This document shows positions 1 through 6,435 of a stretch of 13,374 nt of DNA, piece by piece (position 1 is the stretch's first letter; each line of letters starts with the position of its first letter). The notes under the pieces were generated by a model that saw only the letters and a list, made by a program, of their open reading frames with translations, did not search any database and was not told the DNA's origin. The position numbers and the translations under genes are program-made. The DNA comes from an uncultured Clostridia bacterium (lineage in GTDB: Bacteria > Bacillota_A > Clostridia > Oscillospirales > Oscillospiraceae). The stretch covers positions 1-13,374 of the forward strand of contig CAMKAP010000031.1 in the NCBI GenBank assembly GCA_946410505.1, given 5' to 3'.

Positions 1-362
1 CCACGGTGCTGGTCTCCTCCCACAACCTGCGGGAGCTGGAGGACGTGTGCGACCATGTGGGCATCATGAATCACGGCAGAATGCTGCTGGAGCGCAGCCT
101 CTCGGAGCTGCAGGACAACATGGTCAAGATCCAGCTGGCTTTCGACGGGGAGCCCAGACTGCCGGAGGACCTGCAGATCCTGCACCGGAGCGAGACCGGG
201 CGGCTGCAGCAGCTCATTCTGCGCGGCCGGGCCGATGAGCTGGAGGCGAAGCTCGCCCTCTGCAATCCGCTGTTCCTGGATGTGCTGCCGCTTTCTCTGG
301 AAGAAATCTTTATTTATGAGCTGGGAGGTGCCGAGCATGAAGTCAAAGACATCGTTCTTTAA
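1..362 (+). CDS. ABC transporter ATP-binding protein, C-terminal part (5' end outside window)
   Basis: This is the last third of an ABC ATPase; the reading frame enters at base 3 and ends at TAA 360-362. The first visible residues, TVLVSSHNLRELEDVCDHV, carry the H-loop (switch) histidine in the usual 'SSH..E.E..CD.v.i...G' setting, followed by the typical 'GIMNHGRMLLERSLSEL' strand. The Walker A, signature and Walker B motifs would lie upstream and cannot be seen. The remaining ~75 residues form the poorly conserved C-terminal extension found in ABC-2-type exporters. The stop overlaps the permease gene by 26 bases, so the two are almost certainly one operon and one complex. The ATPase acts at the inner face of the membrane. 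The substrate is unknown. Confidence 0.93.
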   Translation, partial: TVLVSSHNLRELEDVCDHVGIMNHGRMLLERSLSELQDNMVKIQLAFDGEPRLPEDLQILHRSETGRLQQLILRGRADELEAKLALCNPLFLDVLPLSLEEIFIYELGGAEHEVKDIVL

Positions 363-2184
363 TCGCGGCATTGCCAAAAACCTGCTGCACCGCTGCTGGC
401 CCCTCTGGGCGGGCTATCAGGTTTTTCTGCTGCTGATCCTGCCCCTGATGCTCCGCCAGCAGACGCAGAGCATCCGCGGCTACATCGGCAGCATCCCCAT
501 GCTGGACAGCTTTGCAGCCGGCATGGGCGAGGAAATGATCATCATTTCCTTCAGTATTTCGATCCTGGCCGCCATGGCCATGTTCGGGTATCTCTACGGA
601 AGCCGCTCCTGCGGCATGATGAACGCCCTGCCGGTGACGCGCACGACCATGTTCTATACCGCATGGCTCACGGGGCTGCTGCCCCTGCTGCTGGCGGACC
701 TGCTGGCGGTCCTGCTGTGTCTGCCCTTCGTCGCGGCGGGCAAGCTGAGCCTCTGGGTGCTGGGGACGCTCCTGGCGGTGATGGCGCTCAGCAAGCTCTG
801 TTTCTACGGCTTTGCCTCCCTCTGCGCCATGCTGACCGGCAACCTCATCATCCTGCCGCTGGTGTATGTGGTGCTGAGCTTTACGGCCTGTGTGGCGGAG
901 ATGGCCACACGCTTTGTGATGAGCAAGGTGATCTTCGGCCTGGACCCGGACGTTCTCAGCCTGAGCTGGCTCTCGCCGCCGGTGGGCATGCTCGCGCACT
1001 ACTCCACGCAGCTGCGCGGCGTGGGTGAGGAGCTGGTGATCCGCGGACTGGACACGGTGGCTGTTTACGGGGCCGTGGGTGTGCTGCTGACAGTGCTTGC
1101 CTGGCGTCTGTATCTCCGCCGCCGGATGGAGAGCGCCAGCGACACCGTGGCGATCCCCGTGCTGAAGCCGGTATTCAAATACTGCATGGCCTACGGCTGC
1201 GGCATCCTGCTGGCTGCCTTCGTGCATGACGCACTGCTGGGAAACGCCCCCAGAGGACTGAGCGCCGCGCTGGTCACAGCGTTGGCGGTGCTGGCCGGGA
1301 GCCTGATCGGTTACTTTGCAGCCGAGATGCTGATCCGAAAAACGGTCTGGGTCTTCCGCGGCGGCTGGAAGGGCTGGCTCGTGTTTGCCGCGGCGGCGGT
1401 GCTGGTGATCGGCGTATGCGAAGCGGATCTCTTCGGCTGGGAGAAGAGCCGGCCTGCGCCGGAACACATTGTGAGCGTGAGCTTCAATGACACGGAGTAC
1501 CGGGAGGAGGGCAGCATCCGCAGAATCCTGGAGCTGCAGGAGGGCATCGTGCGGAACAAAAAGCAGCACGAAGTGCCGGACGCCGAATGGCTCGGCACAG
1601 ACAATGTGCGCGCCTCCGTCCACCTGAGCTATACGCTGGATAACGGCAGAGTTATCTCCCGGGAATACGACGTGTTTGGGAAGCAGGAGGACGCGCAGAA
1701 TCCGGAGTCGGATCTCTCCAGGCTGCAGGCGGTGGTCAACCTGCCCGAGGCGCTGCGCTACCGCTCTGTGAGCAAGGTGCAGGTCACGCCGGAAAACGTG
1801 ATCTATTTTTCGGCGGATTTCGACGTCACCGACAGCGGTGCCGAGAGCTATCATTCCTCTGTCCGTTTCACGCCGGAGGAGGCCGTGGACTTCTATGAAA
1901 ACGCGCTGCTGGCCGACCTGGCCGAGAATACCATTGGCAGGCGCTTCTTCCTCGAATCCGCCGCCCCGCCGATCTGCAACGTGACGCTGCAGTTGGAGAT
2001 CACGGACGGCGATTCGCTCGCCGCCGACTACATGCGCACGGAGAATACAAGCTGGTACTACATCAATCTCTACGAGGATAACCGCCACTGCCTGAACTGG
2101 CTGCGCGAGCACTGTGATCAGCAGATCCGGGCGGCGACGGACGGTGTGGCGGCCAGATGCGGCGCAGACGGCTGGTTCAGCTGA
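337..2184 (+). CDS. ABC-2-type permease with large C-terminal extracytoplasmic domain
   Basis: This is a 615-residue membrane protein. I chose ATG 337 because GGGAGGTG (323-330) sits just upstream and the protein then begins MKSKTSFFNRGIAKNLL, directly followed by a hydrophobic segment; the in-frame start at 235 would add 34 residues read in an alternative frame through the ATPase gene. Hydrophobic stretches lie near residues 20-42, 65-90, 110-135, 145-165, 170-195, 240-260, 285-305, 310-330 and 345-365. After the last one comes a ~250-residue hydrophilic domain (from about EADLFGWEKSRP) rich in charged and aromatic residues. Clostridial ABC-2 permeases of this build (membrane part plus C-terminal outer domain) pair with an ATPase encoded just upstream, as here. 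The start codon lies inside the ATPase gene, so translation is probably coupled. Substrate unknown; export or sensing of a peptide or antibiotic is possible, but nothing in the sequence decides this. Confidence 0.85.
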   Translation: MKSKTSFFNRGIAKNLLHRCWPLWAGYQVFLLLILPLMLRQQTQSIRGYIGSIPMLDSFAAGMGEEMIIISFSISILAAMAMFGYLYGSRSCGMMNALPVTRTTMFYTAWLTGLLPLLLADLLAVLLCLPFVAAGKLSLWVLGTLLAVMALSKLCFYGFASLCAMLTGNLIILPLVYVVLSFTACVAEMATRFVMSKVIFGLDPDVLSLSWLSPPVGMLAHYSTQLRGVGEELVIRGLDTVAVYGAVGVLLTVLAWRLYLRRRMESASDTVAIPVLKPVFKYCMAYGCGILLAAFVHDALLGNAPRGLSAALVTALAVLAGSLIGYFAAEMLIRKTVWVFRGGWKGWLVFAAAAVLVIGVCEADLFGWEKSRPAPEHIVSVSFNDTEYREEGSIRRILELQEGIVRNKKQHEVPDAEWLGTDNVRASVHLSYTLDNGRVISREYDVFGKQEDAQNPESDLSRLQAVVNLPEALRYRSVSKVQVTPENVIYFSADFDVTDSGAESYHSSVRFTPEEAVDFYENALLADLAENTIGRRFFLESAAPPICNVTLQLEITDGDSLAADYMRTENTSWYYINLYEDNRHCLNWLREHCDQQIRAATDGVAARCGADGWFS

Positions 2185-2189
2185 AAAGA

Positions 2190-2220
2190 GAATCCGGGAG
2201 GGCGGGGCTCTCCCGGATTC
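2190..2220. repeat. Palindrome copy 1 (11-bp stem, 9-base loop)
   Basis: The arm gaatccgggag (2190-2200) pairs perfectly with ctcccggattc (2210-2220) around the loop ggcggggct. It begins five bases after the permease stop codon, so it could act as a 3'-end stabilising hairpin. No T-run follows it, so it is not a standard intrinsic terminator. Confidence 0.8.
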
Positions 2221-2269
2221 AGACCGTAGACAAACTCTTGCGACAGAAGCTGGACTTGCATGGGGAGAG

Positions 2270-2300
2270 CGCGAGAGGGGATTGGTTATTCCCTCTCGCG
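2270..2300. repeat. Hairpin inside the element (10-bp stem)
   Basis: The arm cgcgagaggg (2270-2279) pairs with ccctctcgcg (2291-2300) around an 11-base loop. An AT-rich run (ttaaatatatt) follows on the plus strand. Confidence 0.7.
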
Positions 2301-2310
2301 TTAAATATAT

Positions 2311-2348
2311 TCAAAAATGAGAACTTTTTTGGAAGTTCTCATTTTTGA
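2311..2348. terminator. Bidirectional intrinsic terminator-like hairpin
   Basis: A perfect 16-bp stem, tcaaaaatgagaactt (2311-2326) with aagttctcatttttga (2333-2348), encloses the six-base loop ttttgg. The lower stem supplies an A-run on one side and a T-run on the other, and tttt follows at 2349-2352. It probably ends the permease transcript. It lies inside the repeat element, so it may be part of the inserted unit rather than native to the operon. Confidence 0.7.
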
Positions 2349-2350
2349 TT

Positions 2351-2383
2351 TTCAAGCTGTCGACACTTTGTCGACAGCTTGAA
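2351..2383. repeat. Hairpin with 13-bp stem next to palindrome copy 2
   Basis: The arm ttcaagctgtcga (2351-2363) pairs perfectly with tcgacagcttgaa (2371-2383) around the loop cactttg. Its right arm shares three bases (2381-2383) with palindrome copy 2, so the two structures would compete or stack coaxially. Confidence 0.75.
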
Positions 2384-2411
2384 TCCGGGAGGGCGGGGCT
2401 CTCCCGGATTT
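2381..2411. repeat. Palindrome copy 2
   Basis: This is an exact second copy of the 30-base block at 2190-2219, with the loop in the same orientation. The stem is 10 perfect base pairs (2382-2391 with 2401-2410) plus a possible G-T closing pair. It ends 17 bases upstream of the -35 box of the aminotransferase promoter. Confidence 0.8.
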
Positions 2412-2427
2412 CTCTTGTCCAATATCG

Positions 2428-2456
2428 TTGCGCGGCGGAGCGGGCGGGTGTATAAT
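2428..2456 (+). promoter_or_regulatory. Sigma-A-type promoter for the aminotransferase gene
   Basis: TTGCGC (2428-2433) and a consensus TATAAT (2451-2456) are separated by 17 bases. The expected transcription start is near 2463, about 36 bases before the ATG. Confidence 0.75.
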
Positions 2457-2498
2457 GGCCCCAATAACTGCGAAAAGCAAAACGGGGGAGGCACGGCG

Positions 2499-3680
2499 AT
2501 GCGGGAGAAATATGTGGCCTGGGGCCGGGTGAAAAACTGCATGCGGGAGCTGACGGCCTACGGCAATGCCCGCAAGGCCGAGATCGGCGCGGACAAGGTC
2601 TTTGATTTCAGCCTGGGCAGCCCCAGCGCGCCGGTACCGGAGGCGGTCTGGAAGGCCATGGAGAATGCGCTGCGCCTGCCGGATGCCCATGCGCCCACGC
2701 CGCCGGAGGGCCTGCCTGCGCTGCGCAGGGCTGTGGCGGAGGATCTGAACCGGCGCTCGAAGCTCGGCCTCGGCGCAGAGCACATCCTGATCGTAACAGG
2801 CGCGGCGGGCGGCCTTGCCGTCTGCTGCGAAGCGCTGCTGCACAGCGGGGATGAGACCATCGTGCTGGTGCCCTATTTCACCGAATACCGGGTCTTCATC
2901 GAGGGCGCGGGCGGTGTCGCGGTCGAGGTGCCGCCGCTTGCGGATATGCAGCCCGACCTGGAGGCCCTGCGGGCCGCCGTGACCGAGAGGACCCGCTTTG
3001 TGCTGGTGAACACCCCCAACAATCCCACCGGCGCCATCCTCTCGGCGGAGAGTCTTGCGGGCATCGCGCAGATCCTGCGGGATGCGCAGGCGCGCTACGA
3101 TCGCCCGGTGTACCTGATCTCCGACGAACCCTATCGGGAGCTGGTCTACGACCGGGAGGAGATCCCCGATGTGATGCGCTCCTTTGACAACAGCATCCTG
3201 TGCTATTCCTTCAGCAAGTCCCTCTCCCTGCCGGGAGAGCGCATCGGCTATCTGGCAGTCCATCCCAGGATGCGCAGCGGCGCGGCGGTGTTTGCCGCTC
3301 TGCGGAAGGCGGCCGAAGCTCTCGGCTACTGCGCGGCGCCCGCCCTGATGCAGCGCGCGCTTGTCGGCTGTGTGGGCATCACGGCGGAGATCGAAGTGTA
3401 TCGGGAAAACCGGGATCTGCTCTATGGCGCGCTGACGGAGATGGGCTATGACTGCGTATACCCGGAGGGGGCTTTCTACCTCTTCGTGAAAACGCCCGTA
3501 GAGGACGCCCGGGCGTTCAGCGACGCGGCAAAGAAATACGAGCTGCTGCTGGTACCCTCGGACGATTTCGGCATCGGGGGATACCTGCGCCTGGCCTACT
3601 GCGTCCCCACGGATACCATCCGCCGCGCCCTGCCCGCCTTCCGCGCGCTGGCGGAAGAGTACGGCCTTGCCGGAGCCTGA
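2499..3680 (+). CDS. PLP-dependent aminotransferase, class I/II (fold type I)
   Basis: This 393-residue cytoplasmic enzyme should transfer an amino group between an amino acid and a 2-oxo acid using pyridoxal phosphate. The family landmarks are all present and in order: NTPNNPTG at 171-178, the PLP N1-binding aspartate D209 in SDEPYREL with Tyr212, the Schiff-base lysine K240 in SFSKSLSLPGERIGY, and the substrate-carboxylate arginine R364 in GGYLRLAYC. I chose ATG 2499 because GGGGGAG lies eight bases upstream and a consensus promoter precedes it; the longer in-frame TTG start at 2379 falls inside the repeat element. The gene appears monocistronic, since another promoter follows it. The amino-acid specificity (aspartate, alanine, aromatic or branched) cannot be read from the sequence. 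Confidence 0.92.
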   Translation: MREKYVAWGRVKNCMRELTAYGNARKAEIGADKVFDFSLGSPSAPVPEAVWKAMENALRLPDAHAPTPPEGLPALRRAVAEDLNRRSKLGLGAEHILIVTGAAGGLAVCCEALLHSGDETIVLVPYFTEYRVFIEGAGGVAVEVPPLADMQPDLEALRAAVTERTRFVLVNTPNNPTGAILSAESLAGIAQILRDAQARYDRPVYLISDEPYRELVYDREEIPDVMRSFDNSILCYSFSKSLSLPGERIGYLAVHPRMRSGAAVFAALRKAAEALGYCAAPALMQRALVGCVGITAEIEVYRENRDLLYGALTEMGYDCVYPEGAFYLFVKTPVEDARAFSDAAKKYELLLVPSDDFGIGGYLRLAYCVPTDTIRRALPAFRALAEEYGLAGA

Positions 3681-3709
3681 GGAAAATGCGGAAAAGCCGC
3701 GGCTCGGTA

Positions 3710-3738
3710 TTGAGAACGGAAGACTTTTCTGCTATAAT
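3710..3738 (+). promoter_or_regulatory. Sigma-A-type promoter for ychF
   Basis: TTGAGA (3710-3715) and a consensus TATAAT (3733-3738) are separated by 17 bases. The predicted start is near 3745, giving a leader of about 38 bases with AAGGAG at 3766-3771. Confidence 0.8.
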
Positions 3739-3782
3739 ATTCTGCGCTGTTTGACAAACACAAGCAAGGAGATCGAATTGAT

Positions 3783-4856
3783 ATGAAACTGGGGATCGTG
3801 GGTCTGCCCAACGTGGGCAAGACGACGCTTTTTAACGCGCTGACCGGCTCCAAGGCCGAGACCAGCAGCTATTCCAACGCCTCCGCCAAGCCCAACATCG
3901 GCACGGCCAAGGTGCCTGACGAGCGCCTGGACTGGCTGGCGGAGTATTATCATCCGAAAAAGTATTCTCCCGCGACCATCGACTTTGTGGACGTGGCCGG
4001 TGTGAGCGCCGGCGGCAAGGGCAACGAGGTGTTTCAGGCCATCCGCCAGGTGGACGCGCTGGTGGAGGTTGTCCGCTGCTTTGACAATGAGGACATCTTC
4101 CTGGAGAGCGCCGACGCGGTGCGCGATGCGGAATCCTTTGAGCTGGAGCTGATCCTGGCGGACATCGAGATCGTGGAGCGCCGCCTGGAGCGGGCGAAGA
4201 AGAACGCCAAGGGCGGCGATAAGAAGTATAAGCGCGAGGCCGAAATGTGCGAGGCGCTGATCGCCCACCTGACCGAAGAGAAGCCCGCCCGGGATTTCGA
4301 GTTTACCGAAGAGGACCAGGACATCCTCACGGACGGCGGCCTGCTCACGGTCAAACCCATCATCTATGCCGCGAACCTGGACGAGGACGGCATGAGCAAT
4401 CTCTCCGACAACGCCAATTTCAAGGCCCTCTCCGACTATGCCTCGAAGCACGGTGCGGCGGTGCTGCCTGTGGCGGCCAAGTTTGAAGAGGACATCGCGG
4501 AGATGGACGCCGAGGAGGCGCAGCTCTTCATGGAGGATCTGGGCCTGACCGAGACGGGGCTTGACCGCCTGATCCGCACCTCCTACGATCTGCTGGGCTA
4601 CATCTCCTTCCTCACCGCCGGCGAGGACGACGTGCATGCCTGGACCATCGTGCGCGGCACCAAGGCCCCCAGGGCTGCCGGCAAGATCCACACGGACATT
4701 GAGCGCGGCTTCATCCGCGCCGAGATCGTGGCCTTTGAGGACCTGAAGGCCTGCGGTTCCATGCAGGCGGTGAAGGAGAAGGGCCTGTTCCGTCTGGAGG
4801 GCAAGGAGTACGTGATGCAGGACGGCGACGTGACCATGTTCCGCTTCAACGTATAA
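3783..4856 (+). CDS. ychF: YchF/OLA1-family P-loop ATPase, divergent G-domain
   Basis: This is a 357-residue Obg-related P-loop protein, slightly shorter than typical bacterial YchF. Family members bind ATP rather than GTP, associate with ribosomes and are tied to stress responses. Visible parts are the G1 P-loop GLPNVGKT (7-14), a G3 DVAG (70-73), the NLDE variant of G4 (198-201), a helical insertion around residues 105-175, and a C-terminal TGS-like domain beginning at about 273 with WTIVRGTKAPRAAGKIHTD and ending FRFNV. Two normally near-invariant stretches differ. The segment after the P-loop reads SYSNASAKPN where canonical YchF has a PFCTIEPN-type sequence, and G3 is followed by GVSAGGKGNEVF instead of the longer GLVKGASKGEGLGN-type loop. 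It could therefore be a paralogous subfamily rather than the main YchF. Start ATG 3783 is preceded by AAGGAG 11 bases upstream. Confidence 0.9.
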   Translation: MKLGIVGLPNVGKTTLFNALTGSKAETSSYSNASAKPNIGTAKVPDERLDWLAEYYHPKKYSPATIDFVDVAGVSAGGKGNEVFQAIRQVDALVEVVRCFDNEDIFLESADAVRDAESFELELILADIEIVERRLERAKKNAKGGDKKYKREAEMCEALIAHLTEEKPARDFEFTEEDQDILTDGGLLTVKPIIYAANLDEDGMSNLSDNANFKALSDYASKHGAAVLPVAAKFEEDIAEMDAEEAQLFMEDLGLTETGLDRLIRTSYDLLGYISFLTAGEDDVHAWTIVRGTKAPRAAGKIHTDIERGFIRAEIVAFEDLKACGSMQAVKEKGLFRLEGKEYVMQDGDVTMFRFNV

Positions 4857-4896
4857 GGTTTTTTATCTCGATCATCAATACTTACTCCCATAATAC

Positions 4897-4938
4897 CAGA
4901 GAGGCGAATCCGCATCGGAATGCGGATTCGCCTCTCTG
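4897..4938. terminator. Terminator-like hairpin between convergent ychF and MATE genes
   Basis: This is an 18-bp perfect stem (4897-4914 with 4921-4938) with the six-base loop tcggaa. It sits between two genes that run towards each other. T-runs after the stem are weak on both strands, so the hairpin is certain but its efficiency as an intrinsic terminator is not. Confidence 0.65.
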
Positions 4939-4961
4939 TAATTATATCGGAATCGCTTCAA

Positions 4962-6293
4962 CTAATCGCCGACCGCGACGGCGGTCATGACCTTCTTGTT
5001 CGTATAGTAGTACACAAGCAGCAGCACCATGCACAGCACCCATCCTGCGGGGTAACCCAGCGCCACAGCCAGGAGCCCGCCGCCCATGCGGTAGGAGAAG
5101 AACAGATAGATCTGCCGGAAGAGCACGTAGGAGCTGAGGCAGATGAACATGGAGGAGCGGGTATCGCCCGCGCCGCGCAGGGCGCCGAGGTAGACCTGGT
5201 TGACCGCGAAGGTCAGATAGAAGGGGGAGATCACCCGGATAAACCAGGTGCCGTAGCCGATGACCTCGGGATCGCCGTTGAAAAGCCGCGTCAGCTGCGG
5301 CGCAAAGAGCATCAGCGGCGTGAGCAGCACCGCCATGGTAATGAGACCCATACCGAAGCCCCAGCGGACCGCCATCTTCGCCCGGTCCCGGTTGCCGGCG
5401 CCAAGATTCTGCCCCACAAAGGTGGTGATGGAGGTGGAGAGGCTCATCATCGGCAGCATCGCAAAGGAATCCACCCGGTTATAGGCCGTCCAGCCTGCCA
5501 GAACGGTGCTGGCAAAGCGGTTTACATAAGACTGAACAAACACATTGGACAGGGAAGTGATGCCCATCTGCAGGGCGGAGGGGATGCCGATGAGCAGGAT
5601 CTTTCTCAGAATCGGCAGATCAAAGCGGAGCTTTGTAAACTCCAGCCGGTAGGCCGCGGTGGTGCGAAACAGCAGCCGCATGACCAGGATCGCCGAGAGG
5701 AACTGGGAGATGACGGTGGCCCAGGCAGCGCCCGCAATGCCCATGCCCAGAATGCCGGTAAAGAGAATATCCAGCACGGTGTTGGTCAGGGTGCAGAAGA
5801 TCAGCAGATACAGCGGTCGTGTGGAGTCCCCCACGGCGCGGAGGATGCCCGCGCAGGAGTTATAGAGATGCACGCCCGTGATGCCCCAGAAGAAGATGCG
5901 CAGATACTCAGCGGCCTGGTCAAACACGTCCTCCGGTGTCTGCATCATGCGCAGCATGGCGGGGGTCGCCAGAACACCCGCCGCCGTCAATACCACGCAG
6001 GTCACCAGCGTCACCAGCACAGTGGTGTGCACGGCGCGGCTGAGGCGTTCGTTGTCCTTGGCGCCGAAGTACTGGGCGATGACCACAGTGGAGCCGGTGG
6101 AGAGGCCGATGAACACGCTCACCAGCGCGTTGATGACCGGCCCCGTGCAGCCAACGGCGGCCAGCGCCTGTTTGCCGACGAAGTTGCCGACCACGATGGA
6201 GTCCACCGTATTGTATAGCTGCTGAAAGAGATTTCCGATCAAAAGCGGCAGCGCAAAGAGAATCAAAAGCCGCGGGATGCTGCCGACGGTCAT
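4962..6293 (-). CDS. MATE-family multidrug/metabolite efflux transporter
   Basis: This is a polytopic inner-membrane protein of 443 residues (from ATG 6293) with about 12 hydrophobic segments. The opening MTVGSIPRLLILFALPLL and FQQLYNTVDSIVVGNFVG (23-40) are the hallmark of MATE exporters, which expel cationic drugs or metabolites using Na+ or H+ gradients. A repeat of the first-half pattern begins near 'PILRKILLIGIPSALQMGITSLSNVF', as expected for two homologous bundles. The start is uncertain. ATG 6293 has only AGGGA seven bases upstream, while a much stronger site, AAAGGAGGGG (6341-6332), lies seven bases before an in-frame CTG at 6326 that would give 454 residues. The longest frame starts at TTG 6395, inside the -35 box, and cannot be right. 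The substrate is unknown. The stop is TAG at 4964-4962. Confidence 0.92.
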   Translation of the reverse strand: MTVGSIPRLLILFALPLLIGNLFQQLYNTVDSIVVGNFVGKQALAAVGCTGPVINALVSVFIGLSTGSTVVIAQYFGAKDNERLSRAVHTTVLVTLVTCVVLTAAGVLATPAMLRMMQTPEDVFDQAAEYLRIFFWGITGVHLYNSCAGILRAVGDSTRPLYLLIFCTLTNTVLDILFTGILGMGIAGAAWATVISQFLSAILVMRLLFRTTAAYRLEFTKLRFDLPILRKILLIGIPSALQMGITSLSNVFVQSYVNRFASTVLAGWTAYNRVDSFAMLPMMSLSTSITTFVGQNLGAGNRDRAKMAVRWGFGMGLITMAVLLTPLMLFAPQLTRLFNGDPEVIGYGTWFIRVISPFYLTFAVNQVYLGALRGAGDTRSSMFICLSSYVLFRQIYLFFSYRMGGGLLAVALGYPAGWVLCMVLLLVYYYTNKKVMTAVAVGD

Positions 6294-6331
6294 ATCCGTA
6301 TCCCTGCGGTGCAGGAAAGAGGCCAGAAGGA

Positions 6332-6341
6332 CCCCTCCTTT
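6332..6341 (-). promoter_or_regulatory. Strong ribosome binding site without a standard start codon
   Basis: On the minus strand this reads AAAGGAGGGG. The AGGAGG core (6339-6334) is followed after seven bases by CTG (6326-6324), in frame with the MATE gene; no ATG, GTG or TTG occurs at suitable spacing. The site lies within the predicted leader (transcription start near 6360). Confidence 0.6.
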
Positions 6342-6366
6342 CCGTGTCGAAAAAACAACCGTACAT

Positions 6367-6395
6367 ACTATATGCGCAAGGGAAAGAAAAGTCAA
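6367..6395 (-). promoter_or_regulatory. Sigma-A-type promoter for the MATE gene
   Basis: On the minus strand TTGACT (6395-6390) and TATAGT (6372-6367) are separated by 17 bases. The -35 box abuts the carD terminator stem. The spacer holds the complement of caagggaaagaaa (6377-6389), which also occurs at 11237-11249. Confidence 0.78.
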
Positions 6396-6420
6396 CAGCC
6401 CGCACGACTGTGCGGGCTGT
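6395..6420 (-). terminator. Intrinsic terminator of the carD-family gene
   Basis: An 11-bp GC-rich stem (6395-6405 with 6410-6420) closes on a four-base loop. On the minus strand it is followed by the pyrimidine-rich TGACTTTTCTTTCCC. It lies 15 bases after the carD stop codon and its last base is also the first base of the MATE -35 box. Confidence 0.8.
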
Positions 6421-6435
6421 CAGGCGTTCTTTTGC

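Larger units (their letters stand above)
2190..2411. repeat. MITE-like or composite intergenic repeat with palindromic ends
   Basis: The element is bounded by two identical 30-base blocks (2190-2219 and 2381-2410), each of which is itself a hairpin. Inward from each block the flanks are also related in inverted orientation: 2220-2234 (cagaccgtagacaaa) matches the complement of 2367-2381 (caagctgtcgacaaa) at 11 of 15 positions. The whole therefore behaves as terminal inverted repeats of about 45 bp enclosing two further hairpins. It has no coding capacity. I see no convincing target-site duplication. Non-autonomous miniature elements and dispersed hairpin repeats have this architecture, but membership of such a family is inference from one copy. 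Confidence 0.5.
2185..2498. other. Hairpin-rich spacer between permease and aminotransferase genes
   Basis: This 314-base spacer has no credible coding frame. From left to right it holds a palindrome (2190-2220), a 10-bp hairpin (2270-2300), a 16-bp terminator-like hairpin (2311-2348), a 13-bp hairpin (2351-2383), a second copy of the first palindrome (2381-2411) and a promoter (2428-2456). The permease stop codon is only five bases from the first palindrome. Confidence 0.85.

Noticed and set aside
343..2112. A 589-codon open frame on the minus strand opposite the ABC permease gene
   Set aside because: It is rich in His, Gln, Arg and Ala with no domain pattern, no ribosome binding site and no promoter, and it mirrors the codon bias of the well-supported permease gene.
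2185..2411. The hairpin cluster considered as a CRISPR array
   Set aside because: Only two copies of the repeat are present, about 190 bases apart, with structured rather than spacer-like sequence between them and no cas gene.
2379..2498. N-terminal extension of the aminotransferase from an in-frame TTG
   Set aside because: It falls inside the repeat, upstream of the predicted transcription start near 2463, while ATG 2499 has a strong ribosome binding site.
4920..6218. A 432-codon open frame on the plus strand opposite the MATE gene
   Set aside because: Low-complexity His/Gln/Gly-rich translation, start inside the terminator stem, and full overlap with a clear MATE transporter.
6294..6395. 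N-terminal extension of the MATE protein from TTG 6395
   Set aside because: The TTG is itself the first three bases of the -35 box, so it cannot be in the mRNA made from that promoter.
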